Part shown: piece after piece, positions 1 to 12,533 of the stretch
Position numbering within the stretch: the stretch's first letter is position 1
Layout of the letters: each line of letters begins with the position of its first letter
Assembly (NCBI GenBank): GCA_032622095.1
Contig: CP136061.1
Span: 249,129,582 to 249,193,581, forward strand
Source: Siphonodentalium dalli
Lineage: Eukaryota; Mollusca; Scaphopoda; Gadilida; Siphonodentaliidae
Direction of reading: 5' to 3'
DNA: 64,000 bases
Notes under the pieces: model-generated
The model's input: only the letters and a program-made list of their open reading frames with translations
The model's database searches: none
What the model was told of the DNA's origin: nothing
Translations under genes and position numbers: made by a program

Positions 1-25
1 TAAGTCGGGATTTTTCAACCCTGTG

Positions 26-240
26 CCAATGCATTCTCTTATATATGCGAGTCGACCATAGGTCGCCTCGCATATATAAGAGAATGCATTGGCCTAACAA
101 TTTTTTACAATTTTAATAATGTTTTCTTGTATTCTTTAACAATTTTATAATTTCACCCATACAGAGTCCCAGACAAATATGAGCAGACGACACTCTTCTA
201 TATGCTTCTATATATGTGTGCGGCTCCCTGCGGGGTAATG
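26..240 (-). repeat. Palindrome-bearing MITE-like repeat, copy 1
   Basis: Positions 26-92 form a 67-base near-perfect palindrome whose arms start CCAATGCATTCTC and meet at a short CGACC/GGTCG inner stem. It is followed by an AT-rich spacer and a second, weaker hairpin ending near GGCTCCCTGCGGGG. The whole stretch is the reverse complement of 19892-20131, so it is one dispersed repeat with two copies here. The same 67-base palindrome is also the building block of the TTAA-flanked MITEs elsewhere in the window. No coding capacity. Confidence 0.75.
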
Positions 241-249
241 GATGTTTTT

Positions 250-2000
250 TATTTTATGTCCTAAAAATTGTATTTCCGTAATGGACTATCCCTGATATTC
301 ACGACTGTTTAATTTTATTTGCGTTATAGTTTTCCAATCGTTGAAAATAAGCATATGGTCCACTCTAGGTCTTATCTACTTGACTCGCACTTAAAGATGG
401 ATTATCTCTTTAAATAACAAATTTTAAATAGTTGCTTGGGTATAAAATAATAGATATGAATTGAAGACCCCTGACCAGAAAGGCTTCTATCAATTAATAT
501 TGATTTTATTTCGAATATTAAATCGGGCCCATTTATGTTACTATTTTTAGAACCGACCATTCGGATGAGACCGTATTGCGATATAGAGCACTGGGCTGTT
601 CCTACGGCTACGCAACGAATGTCAAATGTCACAGATTGGTTGTTTGTATTGTTTTGTTCCACAGATATAAGCGATAATGAGTATAATTAACGTTTATTTG
701 TGACAAAATTGCACAATATAATTTCTGGTCTCTGTTAACAGTAACCACTATTGTCCGTTAGCTGAACAAACACACCTTTTTAGACCAGAAAATATTAATC
801 GATAGAAGCATTTCCGGACAGGAGTCTTCGATTCAAATCTAATATTTTATACCCCGGTAACTGTATAATACATGTTTACAAAGAGATAATCCACCTTTAA
901 TATTACAATAGATACAATCAGTCGGAGACATTTTGCGGCTGCCATTCGTTCGGATCAACAGGCTGGGGCCTATATCTAAAAGTTATATCTATAGAACAAA
1001 GAAGTGTCCCATTAATTAAATAAAATAATATCGAAATAAAATAGTATTGCCCTGTTTTTCCATCGTCTGTCTGCGTGACAGAATTTGACCAGAATAAATC
1101 TTGATGCAGGACAAGGCGGAGCGGAGTGATACAATCGTGTGATGTGGTCAAATACGACAATACACGCCGATGTACAGTGTATTTATTTCTTTTATAATTA
1201 GACTGTATGCTTTTGTCGAATTATAGCGAAAGACGTGCAGATTTTGGATTCCGAAACCTGCTATACATTGTATAATATGCTAATTTAATTATGCGTTGTA
1301 TGATTTTTCCACCGAAATGTTGTTCTCTTCAAACTGTAACGTCAAACATGAGAGGTAAGACTTATTTTGTTCTATCTTGAATAAAAACCAGTATTAGCAG
1401 GTAGCCATTCTGTATGTATCTTTCGTGAGTCTACCAACAAGGCAACACAGACTACTGACCAATCAGGACGAGTCTTGTATGCATGTTTAAGCAAGGCCGC
1501 ATGTTCGCATTACCACATTGGGTTCATCTTACAACATATAACGAAGGGGACAAAATTTCATTGAAATAAATTCGTGGTGGAATTCGCTATATCACATGAA
1601 ACCTCTATTGTACCATTTTAAAAAGTCATTGCATATTTCCTTATCTCTCACTAGTTACATATCACTTGGCATCGCGCCAACAAAACAACCGCGCATCTTT
1701 ACATTGATTCGGGTGGATTAATGCTATTTCGAAAAGCCGCGCATGACACCAACACCAGACGATGCAAATTTACTGCTTTAAAGTCAAATTCTTGTCCACC
1801 TTCGTTGCACTAACGAAAATAAACACAAAAACAAAGAGGCAAATTGGGGGACTATATTTTCCGTCGCCAGCCCCAGAGCGCAATACTGTCATATATATGG
1901 GTGTGACGCTGTAAATGTGTGCATTTTGCAGCTTCTTTTGAGGATTTTGATTTGTCAAAAAGGCACAAAGCTCTAATTTTTTTCCATGTGTTATACAATG
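250..2000. other. No recognised gene; possible unassigned minus-strand exons
   Basis: Two minus-strand open stretches look somewhat coding. One, about 918-1160, contains VTQTDDGKTGQYYF and ends RPQPVDPNEWQPQNVSD before a stop. The other, about 540-662, contains SVTFDIRCVAVGTAQC. A good acceptor (TTCTATAG on the minus strand) lies near position 990. I do not recognise a family in either and cannot join them convincingly, so they are recorded only as candidates. Nothing else is recognisable in this stretch. Confidence 0.25.
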
Positions 2001-2014
2001 TCTTCAACTTGTTC

Positions 2015-2107
2015 TGTTGGGATATAAGATTTTATGAAACTCGTTTGATAAATTGGATTCACAACGAGTCGTATACGAGTCGTTTCATAAAATCTTATAT
2101 CCCAACA
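2015..2107. repeat. Foldback (inverted repeat, ~30-bp arms)
   Basis: The left arm starts TGTTGGGATATAAG at 2015. It is matched by its reverse complement ending at 2107 (CTTATATCCCAACA), with one three-base insertion in the right arm and a loop of about 30 bases. This is the shape of a short foldback or MITE remnant. A GC-rich patch unlike its surroundings follows immediately (about 2145-2300). Confidence 0.75.
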
Positions 2108-4325
2108 TAACTCGTTGGAGATCCTCTACTCGTATATATGGTAGCCAGCTAGGCGCGCACCGCCTCTCAGTAGGTGCACCGCGCCTCGAGCGAAGGCGCG
2201 CGGCGCCTTTCGCTGATTATCATCGCGGCGATCCGCGGAGCGGTCTTCGGGCCTTCGTTCGTCGTCCGTTGCTTCTACTAATTACGTCCGCGCGTTCGAT
2301 TTGATTGAATTATCGAAACTAAATGTAGCTTTAACCCTTTCAGTGCCAAGTCCGATGTTTGCATCAACCCATATTTCCTTGATCATTTTTCAAATTTACT
2401 GATTATAATAATGTGATACATTGATGGAATGAGCTCTTAGTTGTATACGTATACGTTTACATCGAGGTAGGTCGCTACTTTCTTACATCAGAGGATACGT
2501 TCTTACACCAGAGGATACAACAAGGCACTTAGCGTGATTGGTTATATACCAACTATAAAATACGATATGTATATGCACATGCATGGTACACTTGAAGAGA
2601 CACGGAAGTGACTGGAATTGGAATTCATTAGAATTTTTAAATTCTTCCGACTTGATCATCACTCTACATGCACATGTCTGATATGGCTATAATCCAATTC
2701 AAGGCAATCAGGATTTACTAATGTAAGTCTGCGCTTTATTTTCTATGTCAAGAAATATACCTAAATCGAGAGCGTTTCACCACACGGATAAAGACAATAA
2801 AGAGCGTTGTGTGATATTTTTTTCGAAATAACCAACATTGTATAAGGCAATATAAGGCGATATAACAATGTATAAGGCAATCAGGCTTCTCTTATCAGTT
2901 GCAGTATATCTTATTATATCTGTTACTAGTAGTGTTAGCACAACAAAAAGAGTTATCAATAAAGAGTGTTTTGTCATATATAAAATTGATATTTATTAAC
3001 CATCAACCTTCAGTGCGGTGTAACATAGTGCATGATTTTGGTCTCTTTCTTGTATCTGAATAATTGCCTTTGATGCGATGCGATGTGTGATTTAAAATGA
3101 GATATTGGCATAGTGTGCCATCGCCTTTGTACTATCTTATCCTGGGAAAAAAATATGCTGCCAAAATTAAATAAATCCTTCATAGTCATGTCAAGTCTGT
3201 ATAATAAACTATAATTATGTACTTTCTGTGTCCAATTACTCAACATATATCATGAAACAGGTATGCAGTGACTGCGCGGCTAGTAACTGTGTTCCACTGG
3301 TCCTATCCGTCTATTCTGCTATGACGTTAGTAGGTCTTGTGAAATTGTTATGCTGTTGGTAGGACAAACTGACGTCGTTACGAAAAAGTACTGTTTTTGT
3401 TCTTTTAAGTGTCATTTTCGCGGTGTTTGGCTAAGCCGAGGGATTTTATTAATAACAGTGTATGTTTGAAACATTCAATAACGTATATATATATATATTT
3501 TATTTTTTTTAAACTAGTAATGGCTGCGCTGGTATTTGCTAAATAACATTAATAGCTAAATTGTTGATAGTCGATTTGCAACAGCTAATACCAACAGTAT
3601 TAACTTATTTGTATTGTGCTTCTGAATGTTTCATACACATTATAGCGTTTCTTGCATATGTTCAGATTATCCGAACACCGCAATAATGACAACTTTAAAA
3701 CTGATTAACGGTATCTTTTCGTAACAGCATCAGTTTGCCGTAACATCGCATAGCAGTTAATCATTATCCATCAGCACCATATCACATTAGCAGGACAACT
3801 TGACTGGGGTGTGTTCCTTAATTTCCACCGCGAATCGATTCGGTCATGCGTTGATGGTTCTTCGTCGTTAATGACTAATAATTACGCATGTCAGTTCGCG
3901 TTAATTGATTTATCAAGACGGGTCAAATGGGATTAAAGTGACTGTTAACGGGTGTCTCTCAATGTATGTATGTGTAATCGAGTTTGTTCACTATGTTCTG
4001 ACATCTGATGATACAACAGGCCGTTAAATTCACAGCTGGATTAAACTTTTATACCAGCTATAAATATCGACTGTATTGATATAGTATACACGTGGCAAAC
4101 ACAACTATTCGGATTATAGTCTTATAAATCATTATTGCAATAACAAATGTATCAATTGTACCTATATCGTTTATTTTGTAAACAATCTGGGTACTAAGAA
4201 CAAATTATCTTGAGCCATATGTAAAAGCCAAATGTAGTGAAATTAGCCGCATTTTTCAAAACACAATGCGAGAAAACATTGCGAAATGCTCAACTTCATA
4301 CTAATCATATTAAATATAGTAATTA
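2108..4325. other. Intergenic; no gene seen
   Basis: No coding exon or classifiable element was recognised. A GC-rich island rich in CGCG and GGCGC words spans about 2145-2300. A pair of AAAGAGCGTT-type motifs lies at 2768-2809, with a third variant at about 2956-2970. The remainder is AT-rich. Confidence 0.5.
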
Positions 4326-4462
4326 AATCATGTGCCGAAACGTCTTCGATGTCGTTCCGAAACATCCAAATGCTTGGTCCGAAATAACAATTACCGAAAC
4401 CCCAGGTGCCGAAACATCCTGAAAACTAGGTGCCGAAACGTCCATGTGCCGAAATGTCCTGC
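4326..4462. repeat. Degenerate short tandem motif (TGCCGAAACGTC type)
   Basis: The motif TGCCGAAACGTC, or close variants such as GTTCCGAAACATC and GGTGCCGAAACATCC, recurs about six times within 140 bases at irregular 15-30 base spacing. This is simple-repeat-like and non-coding. Confidence 0.6.
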
Positions 4463-4599
4463 ACCCGGAAAAGTAACACCATGACGTTGTTCATCAATAT
4501 TCGTTGAAATCATACGAATGTAATGAACATTATGGAATTGACATGTCTTCTCCATATATAGTATATCAGTCGCATCGCTCACCAAGCGTCAAGAAATAT

Positions 4600-6090
4600 A
4601 TTGGTTAAATTCCGTAAAAAAGTTCACATCCCACTCGGCATGCATGGTATAATTATTTTCACTTTGGTGTTGGTAGTTTATACTACGTGTAGCAGACAAT
4701 AAAGACTACTCGGAAATACGTTTGGTCTAATTTATAATCTAAATTATAATTGGGATCCATTCTTTCGATGAACCGTTGTGGACGAAGTGTAATTATTGAT
4801 AATCAATATAGGTTATGTGAATCCGATTTGGTCTTAGGCACGTACCGACAGGGTGTGGGTTGTCACAATCCGAACGAGGACCATAATTTTCATAGTTAGA
4901 AATTTCATGACTCAAATTTCAATAGTTGGAAATTAAAAGTAACAAGTGAATCGAATGATCTAAGTGTTTCAATTTTCCGACTTCAAGTTCAGACTTGTAT
5001 GTTTTACCGAACATTGCGTCATGGTCACTAGTCTATTAGTAATGCCAAACCTCCATATCTTTCTGATAACAGATTTAACGATATAACATTCAGCATGCAT
5101 AATTGTTACCATCATATATTGCTACTTCTTGGAATTTGAATACGTGTAACTCGTATTCGCTCATCAGCCATATTCTGATTAATAGCATGTATAATGTGCA
5201 TGTACTGCACGCAGACTGACGCAGTATACTCGAGACATAACATATGGATCAATGCTATGTCATGATTGTCATTTGTGTCTTTATTTACACAGTCCATGCT
5301 CTTAAACAGAATGTATGGAAACCCAAATTATTAAGCCAATATTGAAATATTGCATTACTCAAAACCAAATGCTATATAGTTGGACATTTGATTAGACAAA
5401 AATCCTATATATTTGGAAATGTTATTAGACCAAATCCTGTGTAGTTGGAAATTGTATGGTCTCACCCACGGTTGGATCCATTTGGTACGTCCCTATTTGG
5501 CGGGAATACCAGGTAATATATAAATCAATGTTGATTTAAAAAACAAAAGCTAGTTACCCCAATGTGAGTGGTTTAGATTTGTTATTTAATTACGCTAACG
5601 CATGGTCATATTACCATATTTATTCCTGTCGACCACATCCATCGATAACTTATATAGTGCGTAGAAATAACCACACGGAATATGGTGCTGTTATCCCTTA
5701 CACGAACAAGTACCCTTATGATTTTCGCGATGTTTGATTAATCTGCAAGGCCAGTGTCTGGTTGAAACATTCAAAAACAGATATTCTTGAACTTTATTAA
5801 CGCATGCCATACTACTAGTGTTCGCGCTGCCACTTGCCAAATTTGCTAATGGCAAAAATAATTCAAATTTGGCAAAAAATAATTTCATTTGGCAAATCAC
5901 TTTTTAATTCCTCTAGAAAAATTGAAAACAATATTGGTCAATAAACACCATTCATTTCAGGAAACTTACAATATAATTATATTAGTGGTGTTGTATATGG
6001 TTTACGAAAAGTGAACACCTCTATTAAGATGAAGTTAAGCTGATAGCATTAATATCGATCGGTGGTGGGATTTAGTGTGGAGGTGTTTAC
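4600..6090. other. Intergenic; no gene seen
   Basis: AT-rich sequence with short self-similar phrases ('agttggaaat' at 5390-5450, 'atttggcaaa' at 5840-5900, the latter also at 6600-6640). No exon, RNA gene or complete transposon was recognised. Confidence 0.5.
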
Positions 6091-6100
6091 ATAGCAAACC

Positions 6101-6387
6101 GGGGCCCCGGTGGTCCAGTCGGTAGAGTTCCGGGTGATTACGACGTCACAGACCGTCCAGCGCCGACGAAGCTGGTTCTAACCCCGTCCTATAGAGGGTG
6201 ACCGGAATCGTGTACCTGGGCAAGTTTGTCAGTTGCTTTCCGGGGTCGGTTGTTTCTACACGCAGTGGAACGATTTCCCGGTGAAATAAAGCCTCTGCGT
6301 GGCCTTTCCTCCACCCGTAAATTGACAACGTCGTGTGTGGCCTAGCGGCTAGAACGACAATAAACCCTAACAAACACACAAACATAG
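6101..6387 (+). mobile_element. tRNA-derived SINE
   Basis: The head resembles a tRNA promoter: an A-box-like TGGTCCAGTCGG at 6111-6122 and a B-box-like GGTTCTAACCC at 6174-6184, a spacing of about 50 bases as in tRNA-derived SINEs. The body ends in the low-complexity tail AATAAACCCTAACAAACA. Being non-autonomous, it would depend on LINE machinery. That this is a SINE rather than a tRNA gene follows from the non-tRNA body and tail. Confidence 0.75.
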
Positions 6388-7239
6388 CAAATCCTCTTGT
6401 GATGCGCCCTTCTGATAAGGCAACCCTTCTATCGTGTTTATTGTTTGATTATCTGTGTATTATGTGGTGATAAAGTAGAGATGCGAATATAATTATTAAC
6501 TACTCGCTTTTCTATCGATATCAAAAGTTGTTCAAACCGCGAGTGTCAGAACATAAGACTCAAAGTTGCAGAAAATGATACTTCCAAGGATAGTATTTGG
6601 CAAATTTTGAAATAATTTGGCAAACAAAAATTTAATTTGGCGAATTATATGGCAAAGTAAATTTTGGTCCAGCGGGGACCCTGCAAAATACAAAACGTTA
6701 GAGCAGATTATAAATTTACTCCTCCTTAAATTCAAATAAAGGCGTGAAACCAGATGCCGACCAGCGACCATAAATCGACCAACTTAGATTTCAATAATGG
6801 GGACAAGTACCGATAAGCAACCAATAAGTTTACATGTCCAATAAGTTTACCTTTCTTTGACTAAAAGCAGGCACAATGTACCAGGGACAAACAATATCCG
6901 CATAGCGTAAGTGCGGTCGACATCCAAAATTGGTATATGTACTCGTGTGTATACAGCAATAAAATGTGTCTAAGATACTCCGTGTATCGGAGTTGAACAT
7001 CAGCGTGAGTTTTGTAACAAACTTTAAAATGGACGTATCCATAACCAACGAACGGCTCTTGGTTGTGTAACATCAAATCAATTACCCCAAATCAAATTAT
7101 ATATTCCGTGTGGGCGCGTGATATCATGGCATCAAAGCCACATGGCGGCCCCAATCGTAATTCAAAGTAATTTGTCAGTTCTGTTAGGTCGGCATATGAC
7201 AATTTGGTACGTGCTTTGATTAGATAAGTGATGTTACTT

Positions 7240-7600
7240 AACGGCACATGGCGGTTTGTGATTCAAAATACAGCTAATAATGTTCATTTTCGAAATTTTA
7301 CCGGTACCGAAATAGGTCGATACATACATGTATACTCTGCCGTCAAATGAGCATGCTGTGTTCCCAAAAAAAGACATTTTGATGTAATGTAAAATACAAC
7401 TTTAAACACGGTGTTTGGGTCCCAAACAAAAACAGAAAATTCCACGAGGTGGTTTAGAAAAGAGCGTTCAGTATTAGTCTATTCTAGATATCGTAGACAT
7501 GAAGAGCGTGTTTTATTCACTTTTATGTATGTGAAAAGTAGAACATAGCTGTAAAACTGCTGTAGCCATGGCATGTATTGCCATAGATCACGAAGCTGGT
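7240..7600 (-). repeat. Dispersed repeat R1, copy 1 (minus)
   Basis: It shares the ordered landmarks CACATGGCGGTTTG, ACACGGTGTTTGGGTCCC and paired AAAGAGCGTT motifs (7457 and 7501) with copies at about 8525-8840, 40813-41130 and 49870-50145. The last two lie in the opposite orientation. The copies are diverged, non-coding and 300-360 bases long. No terminal repeats or target duplication could be fixed, so the class is unknown. Confidence 0.65.
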
Positions 7601-7769
7601 ATATCAACACACCATAAAAACGATGGCCAGACTAAATACATAATATACACATTTTAATGAATCTTTCTTGGTCTAGATATATATAAGAGTATAACTTCAA
7701 TGTGAAAGTTTGTCTATCTATCTGTCTATCTGCCCGGATTTTCTCCCTATACCGATTTCAATTACATTT

Positions 7770-8060
7770 GGTGTGGTGACTCGGCCAGAGCACGTATAGT
7801 TTTTGAGTTTGTCCTGGTCATTATTTGTTTAAATAATCTCTCATTGGGGATGTTTAACATGATATGTTCTCGTAAAATAGGGCGCGCTCGTCTGACAGAG
7901 AAATACAGTGTATCAAAAAAGTCGAGGTCCGTCCGTCCGCTTAGTATGTTGAAATATGCCAAATAGTAATTGCCGGAAAGAATCTGGAACCCATTCATTA
8001 ACGTATCCGTATGTTGTAGCGAAGTCTTTTCCCTGCGAACGATGGATAAACGGCATCCCC
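7770..8060 (-). pseudogene. LINE reverse-transcriptase-protein C-terminal remnant
   Basis: The minus-strand reading contains NERLFKQIMTRTNSKTIRAL just before a stop. It resembles NERLFNRILTSTDPTTLQAL in the LINE remnant at 8940-9609, and the upstream segments (DTLYFSVRRAR and SLFDERA) also align in order. This is the tail that follows the zinc-knuckle in many non-LTR retrotransposon ORF2 proteins. No reverse-transcriptase motifs remain, so it is a truncated, inactive fragment. The assignment rests on the resemblance to the better-preserved neighbour. Confidence 0.45.
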
Positions 8061-8524
8061 CACTGTGTGGTGTCATCATCCGAGTCTTTAATGTCTTTAA
8101 TGATAATATGTCATTCGTGACCACATTGTCACATAACACATGAGCACATATAAAACACATATAGTACATTACATAAACATGATATGTGAATTAAACATAT
8201 GAACATATAAACATATAAACAGGAAATACACATATAAATGTAGTTTGTATAACACATACAAAGCTAAACCTAGAAATCGGCAGAATATAGGAGATACATA
8301 TTTGACCCCTGCTGCGCTCTGTGCCAAATCATCAGGTTGTTGCACCTGTGAATCGGCGCCGTTTTCATGAGTGAGTGGATATATCTCATTACCCGCGGTG
8401 TGATGTCATTATCGAATATTCCGACGAGAGTGCTATATAATTGAGTGTCCGGTAATAAGTTAATCGCAGGCGATATCCCCCGTAGATTATCAAAAGTTTT
8501 TATCTAGGGTATTATATAACATTA

Positions 8525-8840
8525 ATTAAAGCCACATGGTAGTTCGCGCTTAAAAATGCATGTAATCATATTCGCTTTTGAATGTTGTGCCGGTATCGAT
8601 ATAGGTTGATAAAAACTCGAAATACTGTTCTACGGGCATTTTATGCCACAGAAAGGCGCACTGGAGTAACAAAAATCAATTTTGAACACGGTGTTTGGGT
8701 CCCAATACAAACAACATCAATATGCACGTTTATTTTACTCATATGCCAAACGTTGAAAATAGAGGTAAAACTGCTGTGACCATGCCAAGTATTTTTCAGA
8801 GAATAAGAAGCTGATATTTTTAACATTTCGTGTATTTGTC
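8525..8840 (-). repeat. Dispersed repeat R1, copy 2 (minus)
   Basis: It has the same landmarks as 7240-7600: 'aaagccacatgg', 'ccggtatcgatataggt', 'gaacacggtgtttgggtccc' and 'gtaaaactgctgtgaccatg'. The paired AAAGAGCGTT motif is degraded in this copy. Having two copies in the same orientation about 1.2 kb apart suggests repeated insertion or local duplication. Confidence 0.65.
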
Positions 8841-8939
8841 AACATATTTTATACTCCTTCTTGTCAACAGTTAATCACATCTCTGTCACCACATCACAAC
8901 ATCAACGACTTCTTTGATAAATCAATAAAGACATAACTA

Positions 8940-9609
8940 TTTAACGATAATACTCGCAGCAAACTCCCCAGAAATAGCAACAGACGTGATCCCCCACGCA
9001 ACAAGCTTAGAACATACAGAATGTTCAAAACAATCACTTCTTTGGAAGAATATATTGACATCATTTCCACCCCCAAACAACGGAAATCCCTCACGAAATT
9101 CAGAATTAGTTGTCACACACTGGGCATTGAGCGCGGACGCTATTTCGATTTCGATGAACCGGACCGCATAATCGCATATGTGAAACCTGCAACCAAATTG
9201 ATAATGAGGAGCACTTTCTCCTCCATTGTACCTCACTGTTCGACGAGCGCGCCATATTTCACGAGAAACTAATACCTGATCTCCTAACCACCCATAACGA
9301 GAGGTTATTCAATAGAATATTAACAAGCACAGACCCAACAACTCTACAGGCACTGGCATATTTCGTCCACTGTGGACTGAAAAAGGAAGGTGTTTGGCAA
9401 TCAAGCTAGTGACGAACTGGTTAATCGAGTACAACAAAAAAGGAACACTGGCCTATCACTCAAATGTACATTAACATAGAATAACATTATTATGAATTCG
9501 TTGCTACTTATTTTGTTCCTTATTCAATGTTCTTGTCCTGTTATTCTATGTTAATGTACATTTGACCATACATGGTACATGTAACGTACTAATAAACTTG
9601 ATTGATTGA
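8940..9609 (+). pseudogene. 5'-truncated LINE (non-LTR retrotransposon) 3' end
   Basis: The reading begins KLPRNSNRRDPPRNKLRTYR, then FKTITSLEEYIDII and LTKFRISCHTLGIERGRY. This is the conserved C-terminal region of LINE ORF2 proteins. A frameshift near 9170 separates this from a Cys-rich knuckle (RICETCNQIDNEEHFLLHC) and the tail NERLFNRILTST...ALAYFVHCG, ending at a stop near 9408. The 3' region carries AATAAA near 9590 and a short ATTG-type tail (CTTGATTGATTGAG). A perfect 26-base inverted repeat (9461-9486 with 9539-9564) lies in the 3' UTR. It lacks the endonuclease and reverse-transcriptase domains, so it is a dead 5'-truncated copy. Confidence 0.8.
9461..9564. repeat. Perfect 26-bp inverted repeat in LINE 3' UTR
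   Basis: CAAATGTACATTAACATAGA begins the left arm at 9461, and the exact 26-base reverse complement ends at 9564, with a 52-base loop. It sits between the LINE stop codon and its tail, so it may be a 3' stem-loop of the LINE RNA. A 104-bp MITE inserted into the LINE would also explain it. Confidence 0.85.
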
Positions 9610-9934
9610 GTTATCTAAATTGCGTAAACAACACTTGGAAGCTCGGGCGATCCATGTCCATTTATACATGTATATATATTCACCAGCGAATATGGAACAA
9701 TTAATATTGTATATCTTTGGAAGTGTTTTCGTCTCCCATTTGTATACAACGTCATATGGGCAAATCTTGTAATCTGATGGTATATCGGGTTTATAGCAGA
9801 CAATTTCAATTGAATTTTAATGGTCAATGACTGAGCACTGGCACTAACGTGGTAAACGAGGCTTTGGTGCGTTGATCTATTCAAAGGCTCAATTAAACAC
9901 ATATTATGTACTTGTTCGGGTGTGTGAAATTGAT

Positions 9935-11960
9935 AAGTTAGTATGCAGGCGCTATGCCAACTAAAGGAATATTACATTCTACTAACATCGCCAAACATTT
10001 GAACCAAATTGGCCGTAGCACTCCATAGAAAACATCGTCAGAACTACGCTCAATTGTAAATATTTACAATCATCTCCATGATATCAGGAGTGTAATCGTG
10101 TGGTTTAAGGATGTCACAAGTGGGGCCATTCGAGTCAGTGGTGTATAGAGATGAGAGGGACACAACAAATTATATCTATATGTTTAGTGCCGATTTCCAC
10201 CAGATTGATACATATTCTTCTCCGTGATGCGAGGAATCTTATCGTGTGGTTTAGATACACCAAATTGGTGCCCTATGGGTGAGATATATGGGGAGCTTAA
10301 ATTTGATACGAATTTGTATACTCGCCAATTTTCACCAATTTCATATATATGCATCTCTAATCTCTAACAAGTCTTAGTGTGTGCAGCTTGAGTCCGAAAT
10401 AGGGACGGGAGGGTCACCAAAATTGATACAAAATATTTAGTACCAATTACCATCAAATTCAGACACGTTCTTCTCAAATGATACAAGAAATATAATCGTG
10501 TTGTCTGTCTGTCTTTTTGTCTGTCTGTGTGCGTTCTATATATAACTTCACGCGGTACAATCGAGATGGCACCAAGGCGTTCTAAGAGTGGTAACTTTTT
10601 ACAATGAAGATAATGGTGCGGGTTAAAATTTTCTAAAATGGCGATGTTGGTGGGAGGGGAAATTAAAAAAATATGGTGAAATAGTTTTGTCGCTGATTTC
10701 CACCAAAAGAATACATAATCACCTTCGCAATATGGCGTTGTTCGAGTCAGCGTTGCATCAACAATTGATTTAATAAACTAAATTCCACCAAATTTATACA
10801 CGTTTTTCTCTAATGATATACCATGAATTAAATCACATTTGGTGTCGTTTGCTTCACGTATGGTGAGCGGATATGCACTATCATTGATAAGATTGCTATT
10901 CGCAGATATCCACATATAAGTTATATACAGTCACCAGGCCATCTCCATATCATTTTAAGTAGTTGGGCGTTCACATTTCACAATCCCGACATATGGTGAC
11001 CCACATAAGTCACTTGAACAATTATATCTTCTTAACAGTCATATTTATATGGGATTGGCAATCAAGGCATTCACACAATGAGCTAGCAAAAAGAGATAAC
11101 GAGAAGAAACATTAAACGTATATTTATCATTCTATTGAAGAGATACATATATTCGTGCAAACTGAAAGACCTCGAACCGTCAGATGATTGCATATATATA
11201 ATAACAAAATTTAGTCTGTTCCATTCAATACAGTTTCCACAAAAACTTACAATTTGTCAAGAGATATGGAAGGCCTGTTCAAAAATAGTGGCCACAGTGT
11301 GCAGTCAAATATAATTTCTTCCGATATACAAGAAAATGCAGTTAGTAGCACAAGACTTCTCAGGATCCTACCAATACTGACATATGACAAGAGTTTTAGA
11401 ACAGACTCATCGACTGACATAAACAACTCAAAATCTCGCTCTGTGCCTGGCACATGTAGCTGATATATATGCGCAGAAACATTTCGTTCAAACTAAGATT
11501 GTTTAGCCAACATATAGCACCATGAACAGAGGAGCACCTGGAAATTTCTTTGAAACATCTGTATCTTCATGGAGATATGATAGCCAGGTGTCCTCGAGAT
11601 CTTAGTCCAACCCACTAGATTGAATGATACATCTCAATATGTAAAACCCAATTATCATCTTTTATCGAACTAATGTGTTTATGATGTTCATGTATCATAT
11701 TATAACGTCTAATGTATACGCAGTTGTAAATCAATAAATACTTCATTATTGGTGGAACGGATTAATCGCGATAAACAGAATGACAATTGACAAGGTGAGC
11801 CACTAGTTATATTCCATGACTGTAATAATCATGTTTTGTGATGCTATTTGAATATACAATTTATGAGAAAACGTATAACACTTTAACCAAGAGCATTCTC
11901 TATTCCCAATAAATATCCACAGCATACATTAACCTGGGCAACGCCGGGTAACCCTTCTAG
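9935..11960 (+). mobile_element. Helitron-like element, family P (3' end at 11960)
   Basis: The 3' end has Helitron form: a hairpin (CCTGGGC-AAC-GCCGGG) followed by a few bases and CTAG at 11957-11960, with T next. The 3' 900 bases match 26497-27330 in reverse orientation. The final 220 bases also match 52706-52930 and 57948-58165. About 10080-10860 holds degenerate internal repeats (phrases such as 'aaattggtgccc', 'atttccaccaaa', 'atgatatacc'). The 5' boundary is uncertain. No Rep/helicase coding was seen, so the element is non-autonomous. Confidence 0.6.
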
Positions 11961-12533
11961 TTTACTATATACGTGCATGTATAATTGAATATCCGAACAA
12001 GCCTGCATGTCCCTTTTCTTCATAGTGTTCATGACAATATATATATATGATCTACAACGAGTCTAATTTACTGGACGAGTTTTGTAATTTCCGCTATAAA
12101 CTGGAGACGAGTTGTAGATTCTATTTATTACGTGATCCAAAACATCGACAAAACATACTTAAATCAACAAATGGTACGCGAAACTAACATCGGCTTCTAT
12201 AAGGCATGCGATGACGTTTCACGTAACTATTCGTTGTCTGTCCGCATAAAGAAATAGTTCCAGATAAATAAAGATTCTTTGGCGTATTTAATGGTGTATA
12301 TTTAGTGACATAACTTTTCAAACTCTTCATTCATGATAGTTTGTTGGAAAAATATTGGAAGCCATAGTATTTTGAGACATAGCGTACGGAATGTTAACTG
12401 ACAACAAACCGGAAGTCAAAGGTCACCTGGCACTATTTCCTGTTATTAAACAAACGTTTAATATCACAATTTATAGAATGGGTTTATTGAATGGAATAAG
12501 GGAAGGATCATGTAATAAATATATATATATATA

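Noticed and set aside
6101-6387. Functional tRNA gene at the SINE head
   Set aside because: The promoter boxes are followed by a non-tRNA body and a SINE-type tail.
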